A DNA stretch of 64,000 bases from Burkholderia glumae LMG 2196 = ATCC 33617 (GCF_000960995.1 NZ_CP009434.1:2294001-2358000); one strand, 5' to 3'; positions 1 to 9,671 are shown, counted from the stretch's first letter. The notes: generated by a model from the sequence alone, not told the origin. Numbers and translations: made by a program.

Positions 1-1
1 C

Positions 2-304
2 GTCGCCGCGCAGATCCAGCGGCTGGTCAGCGCGCGCATCACGCGCTCGGGCGGCGAACGCGATCTGCTCGACTTCGGTTTGCCGAGCGTGGTGGAGTTC
101 GAGCTGAACAGCAAGCCGCAGCTCGAGCTGTATGCGCAGCGGCTCGCCCGCCTCATCGCCCGCTACGAACCGCGCCTGAAGTCCGCCAAGGTGCGCATCG
201 AGGCGCACGACGAGGCGCTTTGCCCGTATCGCATCGCGATCTACGGCACGCTCGACCCCAGCAACGGCGTGGACGTGTTCCACTTCGAGCTGCCTTCCCA
301 CTGA
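2..304 (+). CDS. tssE: TssE baseplate protein (gp25-like), 3' part only
   Basis: This is the C-terminal part (about 100 residues) of the gp25-like T6SS baseplate wedge protein; the start lies before the window. The frame is open from base 2 and ends with TGA at 302-304. Visible family features are the GLP-S-V-V-EFELN stretch followed by an amphipathic helix and a closing beta region with FHFEL. TssE sits in the cytoplasmic baseplate with TssF, TssG and TssK and helps start sheath assembly. It lies 7 bp before tssF, the usual E-F-G order. The identification rests on the sequence together with this order. Confidence 0.85.
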   Translation, partial: VAAQIQRLVSARITRSGGERDLLDFGLPSVVEFELNSKPQLELYAQRLARLIARYEPRLKSAKVRIEAHDEALCPYRIAIYGTLDPSNGVDVFHFELPSH

Positions 305-311
305 GGCCCGC

Positions 312-2162
312 ATGCAAGCCGCCACCGTCACGCTCAGCGACTGCTTCCGCGAGGAACTCGCCTCGCTGCGCACCGAGTCGGTCCAGTTCAGCGAGAAGCA
401 TCGCGAGCTGGCCCGCACGCTCGGCCTCAACGCGCGCGAGGCGAGCGACCCGCAGGTCGAGCTGCTGCTGCAGTCGTTCGCCTTTCTCGCGGCACGCCTG
501 CGGCACCAGGTGGAACTGGACAAGGCGCGCCTGCCCAATACCCTGCTGTCGTTCCTCTATCCGCACCTGGAGGCGCCGATCCCGTCGATGCTGATCGCGC
601 GCATCGACGTGAAGCCCGACGGCACCGACTATGCCAAGGAACAACTGCTGCAGCGCGGCCGCACCGTGAATGCGCTGACCGCCAACCAGCTCGGCCAGAA
701 CGTCGAGTGCCGGTTCCAGACCTGCTACGACACCCCGCTGCTGCCGCTGCGCATCGACGCCGTGGTGCTCGAATCGGCGAGCGAATACGCGTTCGCGGGC
801 GCCGGCTCGTCGTCGCGCTCGGTGCTGCGGGTCCGTCTCTCGGCGGCCGGCGTCGGCACCCTGCAGTCGAAGGGGCGCGGGCCGCGCCGGCTGCGCTTCT
901 ACATCGACGACGCGCAGCCCGACGCGGTGGCGCTCTACGAGATGATCGCGCTGCACCTGGAGAGCATCCACGTGCTGCCGGCCGCGCCGCTCACGCCCGG
1001 CGCGCAGCCCCTGCGGCAGCTGCCGGCCGAGGCGCTGCGCTGGCTCGGCATGGAACCCGACGAGGCGGTGCTCAGCGCCAACCCGCACACGCACCCCGGC
1101 TATCGCCTGCTGCAGGAGTATTTCGCGTTTCCGGAGAAGTTCGGCTTCTTCGAGATCGGCCGGCTCGACGAGCTCGACTTCAGCGGCGTGAGCGAGTATT
1201 TCGACCTGCTGCTGATGCTCGACATGCCGTTCGACCCCAAGCATCATTTCTCGGCCCACTCGCTGGTGCTGAACTGCGTGCCGCTCGTCAACCTCTTCAC
1301 GCAGCGCATCGAGCCGATCGCGCTCGATCACAGCGAGTACGAATACCGCGTGACGGGCGACTTCACGAATCACCGCTACTGCGAGATCCATTCGATCCGC
1401 GAGCTCGAATCGATCTCGAGCGAGGGCAAGCCGCGTCCGATCGCGCCTTACTTCGCGATGGACAACTTCGCCAGCCTGGAAGGCCAGGACTATTTCTATC
1501 TGTGCCGGCGCCTGCCGGCCACCGCCGCCAACGTCGCGGGCAGCGAGATGTTCGTCTCGTTCCTCGACCAGCAGTTCAACCTCGGCCAGCTCACCGACGA
1601 GGTGGTGGGCGGCACCGCGCTCTGCACCAACCGGCGGCTGCCGGAGCGCCTGATGTCGGGCAGCGCGCTGCACCTGGAAGGCGGCGGCCCGGTGAACCGG
1701 ATCGTCGCGATGACCAAGCCGACCCAGCACCACACGCCGCCGCAGATCGGCAGCCGCCCGTGGTCGCTGGTCTCGCAGCTCGCGCTCAACCACCTCTCGC
1801 TCGACGGCGGCGCGCTCGCGCTCGCCGCGCTGAAGGACATCCTGCGGCTGCACGTCGGCCCGCATCGCGAGAGCGGCTGGAAGCAGATCGACGCGATCAC
1901 CGAGCTGCGCAGCCGCAGCATCATGCGCCACGTCGGGCGCGACGGCTGGCGCGGCTTCGTGCGCGGCTCGGAGCTGACGGTGGTGATGGAGCCGATCGAC
2001 ATCGGCGCGGGCAGCGTGGTGCGGTTCTGCTCGGTGCTGCGCGAATTCCTGCGCGGCTACGCGAGCGTCAATCATCTGGTCGAAGTCGCGCTCGAAACGC
2101 GTAACCTGAAGGGGAGCCCCAAGCAATGGCAAGCATCGGCCGGCACCGCTATCGCACTGTAA
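312..2162 (+). CDS. tssF: TssF, T6SS baseplate subunit (VasA/ImpG family)
   Basis: The 616-residue length matches the TssF family. The N-terminus shows the family pattern of a long helix (FREELASLR, HRELARTLGL) followed by QSFAFLAARLRHQVE and LLSFLYPHLEAPIPSM, the region that packs the wedge. TssF and TssG form the trimeric wedge of the T6SS baseplate around VgrG in the cytoplasm. The ATG at 312 follows tssE closely, and the reading frame ends with TAA at 2160-2162 inside the 5' end of tssG. The 37-bp overlap implies translational coupling. Confidence 0.93.
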   Translation: MQAATVTLSDCFREELASLRTESVQFSEKHRELARTLGLNAREASDPQVELLLQSFAFLAARLRHQVELDKARLPNTLLSFLYPHLEAPIPSMLIARIDVKPDGTDYAKEQLLQRGRTVNALTANQLGQNVECRFQTCYDTPLLPLRIDAVVLESASEYAFAGAGSSSRSVLRVRLSAAGVGTLQSKGRGPRRLRFYIDDAQPDAVALYEMIALHLESIHVLPAAPLTPGAQPLRQLPAEALRWLGMEPDEAVLSANPHTHPGYRLLQEYFAFPEKFGFFEIGRLDELDFSGVSEYFDLLLMLDMPFDPKHHFSAHSLVLNCVPLVNLFTQRIEPIALDHSEYEYRVTGDFTNHRYCEIHSIRELESISSEGKPRPIAPYFAMDNFASLEGQDYFYLCRRLPATAANVAGSEMFVSFLDQQFNLGQLTDEVVGGTALCTNRRLPERLMSGSALHLEGGGPVNRIVAMTKPTQHHTPPQIGSRPWSLVSQLALNHLSLDGGALALAALKDILRLHVGPHRESGWKQIDAITELRSRSIMRHVGRDGWRGFVRGSELTVVMEPIDIGAGSVVRFCSVLREFLRGYASVNHLVEVALETRNLKGSPKQWQASAGTAIAL

Positions 2163-3322
2163 GGGAGTCCATGCTCAGGCAATACGAGGACTTCAACGTG
2201 TTCCAGTTGATGCGCCTCATGCTGTCCGATACCGACAAGCGCCTGCCGATCGGGCGGCGCCTGCGGTTTCGCGCCGACCTGTCGGCCGCGTTCCCCGCCA
2301 GCGAGTTCACGCGCGTGGCGGCGCCGCCGCCCGTGCCGTCCGTGCCGCCCCCGGCCTCCGGGGCGCACCTCGACCCGCCGCCCGGCACTGCCGCCGCGGG
2401 CGGCGCCCCCTTGCCCGCCGCCGAGGCCGTGCCCGCCGCGCCGCGCGCCTTCGAGATCACCACCGCGAACCTGTGCGTGGCCAGCGTGAGCGGGCCGATG
2501 CCCGAGCCGTTCACCGAGTGGGCGCGCGAACTCGCGGCGCTGCGCGCGACCGCGATGGCCGACTTCTTCGACATCTTCAACCAGCGCGCCAACGTGCTGC
2601 GCTACGAGCTGAAGCAGCGCCTCACGCCGGGCCTCGACGACACGCCGCCGGAGCGCACCGAGGCGGCCGGCTGCCTGGCGGCGCTGGTCGGCCTGGGCAG
2701 CCCGCAGCTGAGCAGCCGGGTGCCGCTGCCGCAGCGCGCCTGGCTCGGCATCGCGGGCCTGCTGGCGAACCGGCGCCGGCAGGGCGCGACGCTGGTGGAG
2801 GTGCTGCGCGTGGCGCTCGGCGCGCGCGTCGAGCTGACCGAGAACGTCGGCGCGTGGCACGACCTCGACGAGCGCGACCGCTGCGCGCTCGGCCGCCGCA
2901 ATCACCGGCTCGGCCAGACCAGCGTGGTGGGGCGCCGCGTGTGGGACCAGCAGGCGCGCGTGCGCCTCGAGATCGGCGTGCTCGACTACGCGGCGCTGTG
3001 CCGCCTGCTGCCGCCCGCGCCGAACCCGGCGCCGGCCGCCGTGCCCGGCCTGGCCGCGCCGGCCGCGCCCGGTTACGCGATGCTCAGCGGCCTCGTGAAG
3101 CTGCTGGTCGATCGCCTCGCCGACGTCGAGATCGTGCTGCAGGTGGACGACGCGAGCATCCCCGACGCCGGCACGCCGCTGCCCCAGCCCGCGCGCGGCA
3201 CCGACGGCAGCTCGATGCGGCTCGGCCAGAGCGCCTGGCTCGCCGGCGCGCCCGCGCATCGCCACGCCACGCGGCCGGTGCGCTTTCTCATCACCACCCG
3301 CGATTCCGGGAGCCTCGCATGA
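2126..3322 (+). CDS. tssG: TssG, T6SS baseplate subunit (VasB/ImpH family)
   Basis: This protein of about 398 residues has the TssG opening motif F-x-x-FQLMRLM followed by a region that binds the baseplate core. A Pro/Ala-rich, low-complexity insert lies at residues 60-105, before the conserved FEITTANLCV segment. The start at 2126 has AAGGGGAG nine bases upstream. An in-frame ATG at 2171 also follows an AGGGAG, but only three bases away, so 2126 is preferred, giving a 37-bp overlap with tssF. The stop (3320-3322) overlaps the vgrG start as ATGA. Role: partner of TssF in the baseplate wedge. Confidence 0.9.
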   Translation: MASIGRHRYRTVRESMLRQYEDFNVFQLMRLMLSDTDKRLPIGRRLRFRADLSAAFPASEFTRVAAPPPVPSVPPPASGAHLDPPPGTAAAGGAPLPAAEAVPAAPRAFEITTANLCVASVSGPMPEPFTEWARELAALRATAMADFFDIFNQRANVLRYELKQRLTPGLDDTPPERTEAAGCLAALVGLGSPQLSSRVPLPQRAWLGIAGLLANRRRQGATLVEVLRVALGARVELTENVGAWHDLDERDRCALGRRNHRLGQTSVVGRRVWDQQARVRLEIGVLDYAALCRLLPPAPNPAPAAVPGLAAPAAPGYAMLSGLVKLLVDRLADVEIVLQVDDASIPDAGTPLPQPARGTDGSSMRLGQSAWLAGAPAHRHATRPVRFLITTRDSGSLA

Positions 3323-5961
3323 GCGACCTGGCGAGCGCCGACGCGCGCAGCTTCTCCGTCAACCGGCTCGCGCCGCCCGAGCCGGCCGTCTACCTGCACT
3401 GCGCGGTGTTCATCGACCGCCACACCGTGCTCGGCGCCGAGACCTTCCGCCTGCAGAGCTTCCAGGGGCAGGAGAGCGTGTCGGAGCCGTTCGAATACCA
3501 GCTGGAGCTGGTGGCCAACTCCGACGGCGAGCGCGCGCTGCCGGTGCGCTTCGACGAGCTGATCGGCCGCGCCATCACGGTCGGCATCGGCAAGCAGATC
3601 GATCCCGACTGGAGCACCAGCCTGTTCCGCGCCGCGCTCGAGGGCGGCGTCGCGCCGGACGACACGCGGCTGTCGCTGTTCAACGGCATCGTGACGAGCT
3701 TCGCGGTGAAGAACCGCGGCACCTACGCCATCACGATGAAGCCGGCGCTGCACCGGCTCGGCCTGACCAACAACTACCGCGTGTTCCATGGCCGCACCGT
3801 CTGGGAAATGATCGAGCTGCTGCTCGACGCGCACCACGTCGCCTACGCGCCGTTCCAGCACAGCCAGCGCAACCTCGCCGTGATCCGCCGCCAGGACTGG
3901 ATGCAGGCCGGCGAGACCGACCTCGAATTCCTCAAGCGGCTGATGAGCAAGGCGCTGCTGCACTTCTACTTCGTGCATTCGGGCAACGGCCACGCGCTGG
4001 TGTTCTCCAACACCGCCCAGTATCCCGAGGCGGTGCCGGGCGGCCGGCCGCTGCGCTACACCTACAGCGACGCGCGGGCGCTCGGCATGGAGCAGGAGGA
4101 CGTCGTCGGCGAATTCAGCATGAAGAAGTCGATGGGCAGCACCGGCGTGCACGGCGTGCTCACGCAGCAGGACGGCGCGTGGCTCGCCAACCCGGTGGTC
4201 GAGTTCAACTCGTTCTACGCCGACGACAACCAGGACGCCAACCCGCTGCCGTTCAACCTCTACAAGAGCTACCAGTACGGCGGCAGCAAGGAGGAGGCGC
4301 AGAGCCTGTCGAGCATCACCCGCAGCACGCTCGACGGCAGCCGCCACGAGCTGTCGGGCGCCAGCAACTGCGCGCGCTTGCGCGTCGGCCACCGCTTCAG
4401 GCTGACCAGCGGCGCGGGACCCACCAACCCGGTCGAGCCGTTCCTCGAGGACGGCGCGTTCGTGCTGACCGCGGTCCAGCACCAGGCCAGCGCCGACGGC
4501 AGCTATCGCAACCAGTTCCAGGCCGGCGACGCGGCCTACCTCATCACGCCCTACTCGATCCAGGCGACCCAGCAGGGCAGCGTGCTGGCCGAGGTGGTGC
4601 CGGACCCGGCCGCGCAGGCGCAGACCGCCATCGATTTCGGCGCGCGGCAATCGTTCAGCACCGGCGGCAGCAGCTTCAGCGACGCGCTGAACGACACCGC
4701 GTACCCGCAGACCGGCGTGTACGTGCGCTTCTCGACCGCCCCGCGCGACGCGGCCCCGGTGTGGGTCAAGCTCTCCGGCGCGATGCAGACGGCGCCCACG
4801 GTGGGCTCGATCGTCGTGGTGGGACGCGCCCAGGACGAATCGGAGCTGCCGGAGATCCAGAACATCATCCAGACCAACGGCAGCCAGCTGGTGGTGCCGG
4901 GCAGCTGGCTCTCCAGCACGCGCATCGGCAACAACTACTCGACCAGCTACGGCGACAATCAGAGCATCAGCTACGGCGCCCACTCGCCCGTCGATCTCAA
5001 GCAGGCGACGCGGATCGTCACCGACGCCTATCGGAGCGGCCGCTTCGACAACACCAGCTTCTCGGAGGGCGCCGGCTACAGCTTCAGCACCTCGAGCCAG
5101 CGCGCGCCGGCCGCGAGCGCCGACAGCGGCGAGCTGTACGGCGCCGACCCGGTGGCGCCCGACATCGTGAGCGCCTCGGAATCGTTCGGCTCGACCTACG
5201 GCCGCCAGATCGGCAGCGTCAGCTACAACCATTCGCACTTCGACAAGTCGATCAGCGACGCCTGGGTGCAGACCGAGCAATCGACGCGCTACACGGGCGA
5301 CAGCACCAGCGTCAGCGTCGGCCTGAGCAGCACCTCGATGGCCTCGATGGGAACCGCGTCGTCGGTCTCGGTCACCGGCACCTCGATCAGCAGCAACCTG
5401 GTCGGCGCCTCGATCTCCGCCAACTTCACCGGCTCGTCGATCAGCACCAGCATGACCGGCAGCGTGATCGACAGCTCGATCGTCGGCGACACGGTTCGCA
5501 GCTCGGTCTCCGGCAACCTGATGGAAGACAGCGTGTCCGGCAACACGGTCCGCAACACCGTCTCCGGCAACCTGGTCGAAACCAGCGAGTCCGGCAACGT
5601 CACGCGCAACTCGCTGTCGGGCGACCTGATCGAGAACACCGAGTCCGGCGACATCACGCGCGACACCATCGCCGGCGTCGTGACGGAAAACGGCGTGGTG
5701 GTGTCGCGCAACGGCGTGAAGACCGAGGGCGCCGTCGAGGAAATGGACGTGAAGGGCTCGCACAACCTCTGCGTGACGGCGGGCAGCACCACCCGCGTCG
5801 AGACCTCCGGCGCGACCTCGCAGATCACCACCACCGCCGAGATCACGCTGGTGGAAACCGCCGGCCCCGGCGCGCGCGTGTCGAACAACGACGAAACCCC
5901 GCACATCGACAACATCGTCACGCGGATCTACATGATCGAAGCCATGATCATCTTCATGTGA
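3319..5961 (+). CDS. vgrG: VgrG (TssI) spike protein with extended C-terminal beta-solenoid
   Basis: This 880-residue protein is the trimeric, syringe-tip spike of the T6SS. The N-terminal gp27-like part (residues about 30-420) contains FRLQSFQGQE, VWEMIELLL and TDLEFLKRLM; the gp5-like OB fold follows (residues about 460-540, with PVWVKLSGAM). The C-terminal 330 residues are Ser/Thr/Gly-rich and form a regular short-repeat solenoid, described separately, ending in a hydrophobic tail (RIYMIEAMIIFM). No peptidase or hydrolase domain is seen in the extension. The ATG overlaps the tssG stop by 4 bp and follows a GGGAG. A DUF2169/pentapeptide/DUF3540/DUF4150 module follows directly, a known VgrG-linked loading set. 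Confidence 0.93.
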   Translation: MSDLASADARSFSVNRLAPPEPAVYLHCAVFIDRHTVLGAETFRLQSFQGQESVSEPFEYQLELVANSDGERALPVRFDELIGRAITVGIGKQIDPDWSTSLFRAALEGGVAPDDTRLSLFNGIVTSFAVKNRGTYAITMKPALHRLGLTNNYRVFHGRTVWEMIELLLDAHHVAYAPFQHSQRNLAVIRRQDWMQAGETDLEFLKRLMSKALLHFYFVHSGNGHALVFSNTAQYPEAVPGGRPLRYTYSDARALGMEQEDVVGEFSMKKSMGSTGVHGVLTQQDGAWLANPVVEFNSFYADDNQDANPLPFNLYKSYQYGGSKEEAQSLSSITRSTLDGSRHELSGASNCARLRVGHRFRLTSGAGPTNPVEPFLEDGAFVLTAVQHQASADGSYRNQFQAGDAAYLITPYSIQATQQGSVLAEVVPDPAAQAQTAIDFGARQSFSTGGSSFSDALNDTAYPQTGVYVRFSTAPRDAAPVWVKLSGAMQTAPTVGSIVVVGRAQDESELPEIQNIIQTNGSQLVVPGSWLSSTRIGNNYSTSYGDNQSISYGAHSPVDLKQATRIVTDAYRSGRFDNTSFSEGAGYSFSTSSQRAPAASADSGELYGADPVAPDIVSASESFGSTYGRQIGSVSYNHSHFDKSISDAWVQTEQSTRYTGDSTSVSVGLSSTSMASMGTASSVSVTGTSISSNLVGASISANFTGSSISTSMTGSVIDSSIVGDTVRSSVSGNLMEDSVSGNTVRNTVSGNLVETSESGNVTRNSLSGDLIENTESGDITRDTIAGVVTENGVVVSRNGVKTEGAVEEMDVKGSHNLCVTAGSTTRVETSGATSQITTTAEITLVETAGPGARVSNNDETPHIDNIVTRIYMIEAMIIFM
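5449..5664 (+). repeat. Eight 9-residue rungs with alternating acidic/Arg position in VgrG
   Basis: Codon by codon, eight consecutive 27-bp units (VgrG residues 711-782) encode 9-residue rungs of form S/T-x-x-G-x-x-x-charge-x. The eighth position reads D, R, E, R, E, R, E, R. Examples are SMTGSVIDS, SIVGDTVRS, SVSGNLMED and SVSGNTVRN. This is the spacing expected of a beta-solenoid or beta-prism spike, and it suggests stacked salt bridges along one face. The degenerate Ser-rich stretch before it (from about residue 670) probably belongs to the same fold. Confidence 0.85.
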
Positions 5962-5967
5962 GCCGCG

Positions 5968-8604
5968 ATGAAAATCATCAAACCCCAATCGCTCGGCCTG
6001 CTGCAGAAGCCCTACACCCACCTCGGCCGGCATCGGCTGTCGGTGGCCGTGATCGGCTTCTTCCCGCTCGGCCGGACCAGCGAGCGCTTCCTCGCCGAGA
6101 ACCAGCAATGGCCGCACGTGCTGGCGAGCCTGCCGGCCGGCCAGCCGCTCGACGAGGCGATGCCGCGCCAGGGCGCCGAGGTGCTGCTGCTCGGCTCGGC
6201 CTACGCGCCGCAGCGCAAGGCCGCCACCAGCGTGGACGTGCAGCTGCGGCTCGACGACCGCGCCGGCCAGCCGCTCGTCAGCAAGTGCCTGTGCGTGTGC
6301 GGCGAGCGCGAATGGCGCGCGCCGGCGCTGGGCGGGCGCCGCGTCGGCCAGCCCAAGCCGTTCCTCGCGATGCCGCTCAGCTATGCGCGCGCGTTCGGCG
6401 GCGCGCGCCACGCGGCCAACCCGGCCGGCTGCGGCAGCCGTGCGTCGTGGTTCGGCAAGGGCCGCGGCGCGATGCCGAACGTCGCCTACCCGCCCAACGC
6501 GGCGGATCCCGCCTGGCGCGCCAGCGTGCCGGCCGGCTTCGGGCCGATCCCGATCGGCAACCGCGCGCGGCTGCGCAAGTTCGGCAGCTACGGCAGCCAG
6601 TGGCTCAAGCACGACGCGCCCGGCTTCGCGCGCGACCTCGACTGGAGCGTGTTCAACATGGCGCCGCCCGACCAGTGGACGAAGGCGCCGTTCCAGGGCG
6701 GCGAGCGCTACACGCTGCGGCATCTGCATCCGCAGCACGCCGAGCTGTCCGGCACCCTGCCCGGGCTGGCCGCGCGCGGCTTCGTGCTGCGCGCCGGCGA
6801 GGCGCCCGAGCAGGCCCGCGAGGTGCCGCTCGCGATGGATGCCGTCTGGTTCGTGCCCGACTACGACCTCGGCGTCGCGGTCTATCACGGCACGCTCGAG
6901 ATCGGCGACGGCGACGGGCTCGACGTCGACACGCTGATGGTCGGCTACGAACACCGCGACCGCCCGAAGCCCCTGGCGCACTACCACGACGTGCTGCGGC
7001 TGCGCCTCGACCCCGAGGCGGCCCGCCTGCACGCGTTCAACGACAGCCAGCTCGCGCCGCAGCGTTCCGAGGCCGAGCAGGCGCGCCGCGCCCGCGAGCA
7101 GCAAGCGGCCGAGCAGGCCGTGCTGGCGCGCGACCAGCGCCGCCTCGACCTGCTCGACCAGCAATACTGGGCGCGCCGCGGCAAGGCCCGGCCGGCCGGC
7201 CATCAGGTCGCGCAAGCCCGGCTGCCGGCGCTCGGCCTGATGACCTCGCAGACGGCGGCCGAGGGCGACTTCGATCTGTCGGAGATCGTGCTGAAGGCCA
7301 AGGCGCTGGCGGCCGACGCCGAGCAGCGCGGCCTGGCGGCGCTCGCCAAGCTGCCGGCCCGGCCGGCGGCGGCGGTGGACGCGGCCAAGCTGCTGGCCGA
7401 CGCGCTCGAACGCGCGGCGCGGCCGGCCTACGACCTGCTCGCGCCGGAGCAGGCCGGGCGCGATCCGCAGGTCGCCAGCATGCTGGCCAAGCTCGCCGCG
7501 CCGGCCGCCGACGCCGGCCCGAAGCAGCACGAGCGCCACCAGCACGCGCGCGACGCGGTCCTGAAGATTCCGGCGCTGCGGCGCCAGGCGCGCCGCTCGG
7601 CGCCGAAGCCGACGCTCGCCGCGCTGCCCTATCCGGCCGACGTCGCGCGCCGCCTCGGCGAGCAGATCCGCCAATGGCACGCGGCGGGCGTGGTGCTGGC
7701 CGGGCGCGACCTGGCCGGCGCCGATCTGGCCGGCCTCGATTTCTCGGGCGCCGACCTGCGCGAGGCGATGCTCGACGGCGCCGACCTCAGCGGGGCGAAA
7801 TTCGTCGGCGCCAAGCTGCAGGGCGCCGTGCTGGTGGGCGCGCGCCTGGACCACGCCGATTTTTCGGGCGCCGACCTCACGCGCGCCAACCTCTGCATGA
7901 GCAGCGGCCGCGCCATCTCGTTCGACGGCGCCGAGCTGGGCCACGCCCAGGCGATCGACGCGCAGTGGCCGCAGGCCAGCCTGCGCGGCGCCCGGCTGGG
8001 CCGCCTGCTCGGGCTGCGGCTCGCCTGCCCCGGCGCCGTGTTCGACGAGGCCGACGCGAGCAAGGCAACGCTGTTCGACCTCGCGGCCGAGGACAGCCGC
8101 TGGCATGCCGCGCGGCTCGAGAAGACGGTGTTCATGCGCGCGCGGCTGACGCGCGCCGGCTTCGCGGGCGCGCGGCTGACCAAGACCGTGTTCACCATGA
8201 GCGACCTGCAGGCGAGCCGCTGGGAAGGCGCGCGGCTCGACGGCGTGCAGGGCGGCACCCGGAGCATCTGGCGCGACGCCGTGATGAGCGGCGTGACGGC
8301 GCGCAACAGCGGCTTCGCCGGCGCCGACCTCTCGCACGCCGATCTGGAGGCGGCCAGCTTCCTGCGCTGCGACTTCGGCCAGGCCGAGCTGCGCGGCGCC
8401 CGGCTGGTGGCCGGCCTGTTCTCGCACTGCGGCTTCTATGCGAGCCGGCTGCGCATGGTCGAGGCAAGCGGCGCCGAGTTCTACCAATGCACCTGCCGCA
8501 AGACCGATTTCACCGGCGCGCGGCTGGTGGACGCCGTGTTCGCGCAGTGCGAGCAGACCGGCGCGATCCCGCCGCAAGGCGTCACCACCGGGAGCCCCGC
8601 ATGA
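5968..8604 (+). CDS. DUF2169 protein with C-terminal pentapeptide repeats (VgrG adaptor type)
   Basis: This 878-residue protein has two parts. Residues 1 to about 330 are the DUF2169 domain (FFPLGR, PLSYARAFGG, APPDQW). After an Ala/Arg-rich helical linker (about 340-560), residues 570-870 are pentapeptide repeats such as GADLAGLDFSGADLREAML, which form a right-handed quadrilateral beta-helix. In Agrobacterium a DUF2169 protein is the adaptor that loads an effector onto VgrG, so the same role is inferred here. The gene starts 6 bp after vgrG, and its stop overlaps the next start (ATGA at 8601). No catalytic motif is visible. Confidence 0.85.
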   Translation: MKIIKPQSLGLLQKPYTHLGRHRLSVAVIGFFPLGRTSERFLAENQQWPHVLASLPAGQPLDEAMPRQGAEVLLLGSAYAPQRKAATSVDVQLRLDDRAGQPLVSKCLCVCGEREWRAPALGGRRVGQPKPFLAMPLSYARAFGGARHAANPAGCGSRASWFGKGRGAMPNVAYPPNAADPAWRASVPAGFGPIPIGNRARLRKFGSYGSQWLKHDAPGFARDLDWSVFNMAPPDQWTKAPFQGGERYTLRHLHPQHAELSGTLPGLAARGFVLRAGEAPEQAREVPLAMDAVWFVPDYDLGVAVYHGTLEIGDGDGLDVDTLMVGYEHRDRPKPLAHYHDVLRLRLDPEAARLHAFNDSQLAPQRSEAEQARRAREQQAAEQAVLARDQRRLDLLDQQYWARRGKARPAGHQVAQARLPALGLMTSQTAAEGDFDLSEIVLKAKALAADAEQRGLAALAKLPARPAAAVDAAKLLADALERAARPAYDLLAPEQAGRDPQVASMLAKLAAPAADAGPKQHERHQHARDAVLKIPALRRQARRSAPKPTLAALPYPADVARRLGEQIRQWHAAGVVLAGRDLAGADLAGLDFSGADLREAMLDGADLSGAKFVGAKLQGAVLVGARLDHADFSGADLTRANLCMSSGRAISFDGAELGHAQAIDAQWPQASLRGARLGRLLGLRLACPGAVFDEADASKATLFDLAAEDSRWHAARLEKTVFMRARLTRAGFAGARLTKTVFTMSDLQASRWEGARLDGVQGGTRSIWRDAVMSGVTARNSGFAGADLSHADLEAASFLRCDFGQAELRGARLVAGLFSHCGFYASRLRMVEASGAEFYQCTCRKTDFTGARLVDAVFAQCEQTGAIPPQGVTTGSPA

Positions 8605-9671
8605 GCACGATCTGGGACGACATCGCGCTGGCGATCCAGCTCGACCAGCCGATCAGGCAGCGCGAGCTGGCCGGGCTCGACGCGCGCCGCCGCGAGCTGG
8701 GCGGCGCGGCGTTCAGCGAGGTGGACTTCTCGCACGCCTCGTTCGCCGACGCCTCGCTGGCGCGCGCGCGCTTCATCGAGTGCGACCTCAGCGACGCCGA
8801 CTTCGGCAACGCCGATCTCGACCACGCGAGCTTCGTCAAGTGCAAGCTGCCGCGCGCGCGGCTCGCCGGCCGCAACATGAAGCACGCCTGCTGGGTGGAT
8901 TGCGACCTCAGCGACAGCGACTGGAGCCACGTGCAGATGCAGACCAGCTCGATCGTCAACAGCGCGCTCGAGGGCGCGCGCTTCGCGGCCGGCACGCTCA
9001 CGCGCTGCACGCTGATCCAGGACGGCTTCGAGGGCGCCAGCGTGGCCGGCGCGACGCTCGAGCGCTGCGTGGTGAGCCCGGCCGACTGGCGCGAGGTGGA
9101 CCTGCGCGGGCTGAGCGCCACCGGGGTGGTGTTCTCGAAGGCGAACTTCAGCGGCCAGCTCATGAGCGGCCTGCGCCTGCGGCGCTGCTCGCTGCAGGCA
9201 GCGGAGCTCGCCCAGGTCGATCTGGCGGGCGCCGACCTGACCCAGTCGAACCTGTACCAGGCGCGCCTCACGCAGGCCAACCTCAGCAACGTCGAGGCCG
9301 GCCACGCGCTGTTCTATCAGGCGAGCCTCGACCACGTGAACCTGGCGGAGGCCAGGCTCGACGGCGCGATCTTCCAGCAGGCGAGCCTGGCCGACTGCCG
9401 GCTCGACGGCGCGCACCTGAAGGCCAGCATCTGGAACAAGAGCCACCACCAGCGCGTGTCGTTCCGCGGCGCCGAACTCGTCCACGCGCGCCTCGAACAC
9501 GTCACGGGCGATCACGTCGACTTCGCCGACGCGACGCTCGATCACGCCCAAATGCATAACGCGACGCTGTGCGACGCGCGGTTTCGCGGAGCCAGCCTGC
9601 GCCAGGTCGGCCGGACCGATCCGGCGCGCCTCTCGGCCGAAGCCCGTACCCTTGCCCTGGAGAACGAATGA
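8601..9671 (+). CDS. Pentapeptide-repeat protein of the T6SS VgrG module
   Basis: This 356-residue protein is built almost entirely of pentapeptide repeats (for example FSEVDFSHASFADASLARARF and ADLTQSNLYQARLTQANL), interrupted once near residues 90-190 by more divergent repeats. The fold should be a rod-like quadrilateral beta-helix. It starts at the ATGA overlap with the DUF2169 gene, preceded by GGGAG. It ends overlapping the DUF3540 gene. It resembles the C-terminal half of its upstream neighbour, so the pair may have arisen by duplication. It probably helps assemble or cap the VgrG spike; the exact role is unknown. Confidence 0.8.
   Translation: MSTIWDDIALAIQLDQPIRQRELAGLDARRRELGGAAFSEVDFSHASFADASLARARFIECDLSDADFGNADLDHASFVKCKLPRARLAGRNMKHACWVDCDLSDSDWSHVQMQTSSIVNSALEGARFAAGTLTRCTLIQDGFEGASVAGATLERCVVSPADWREVDLRGLSATGVVFSKANFSGQLMSGLRLRRCSLQAAELAQVDLAGADLTQSNLYQARLTQANLSNVEAGHALFYQASLDHVNLAEARLDGAIFQQASLADCRLDGAHLKASIWNKSHHQRVSFRGAELVHARLEHVTGDHVDFADATLDHAQMHNATLCDARFRGASLRQVGRTDPARLSAEARTLALENE

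Noticed and set aside
3073..8577. Very long open frame on the minus strand opposite vgrG and the DUF2169 gene
   Set aside because: The product is His/Arg/Gly-rich with no domain pattern. Such frames arise opposite GC-rich genes, and the plus-strand genes are clear.
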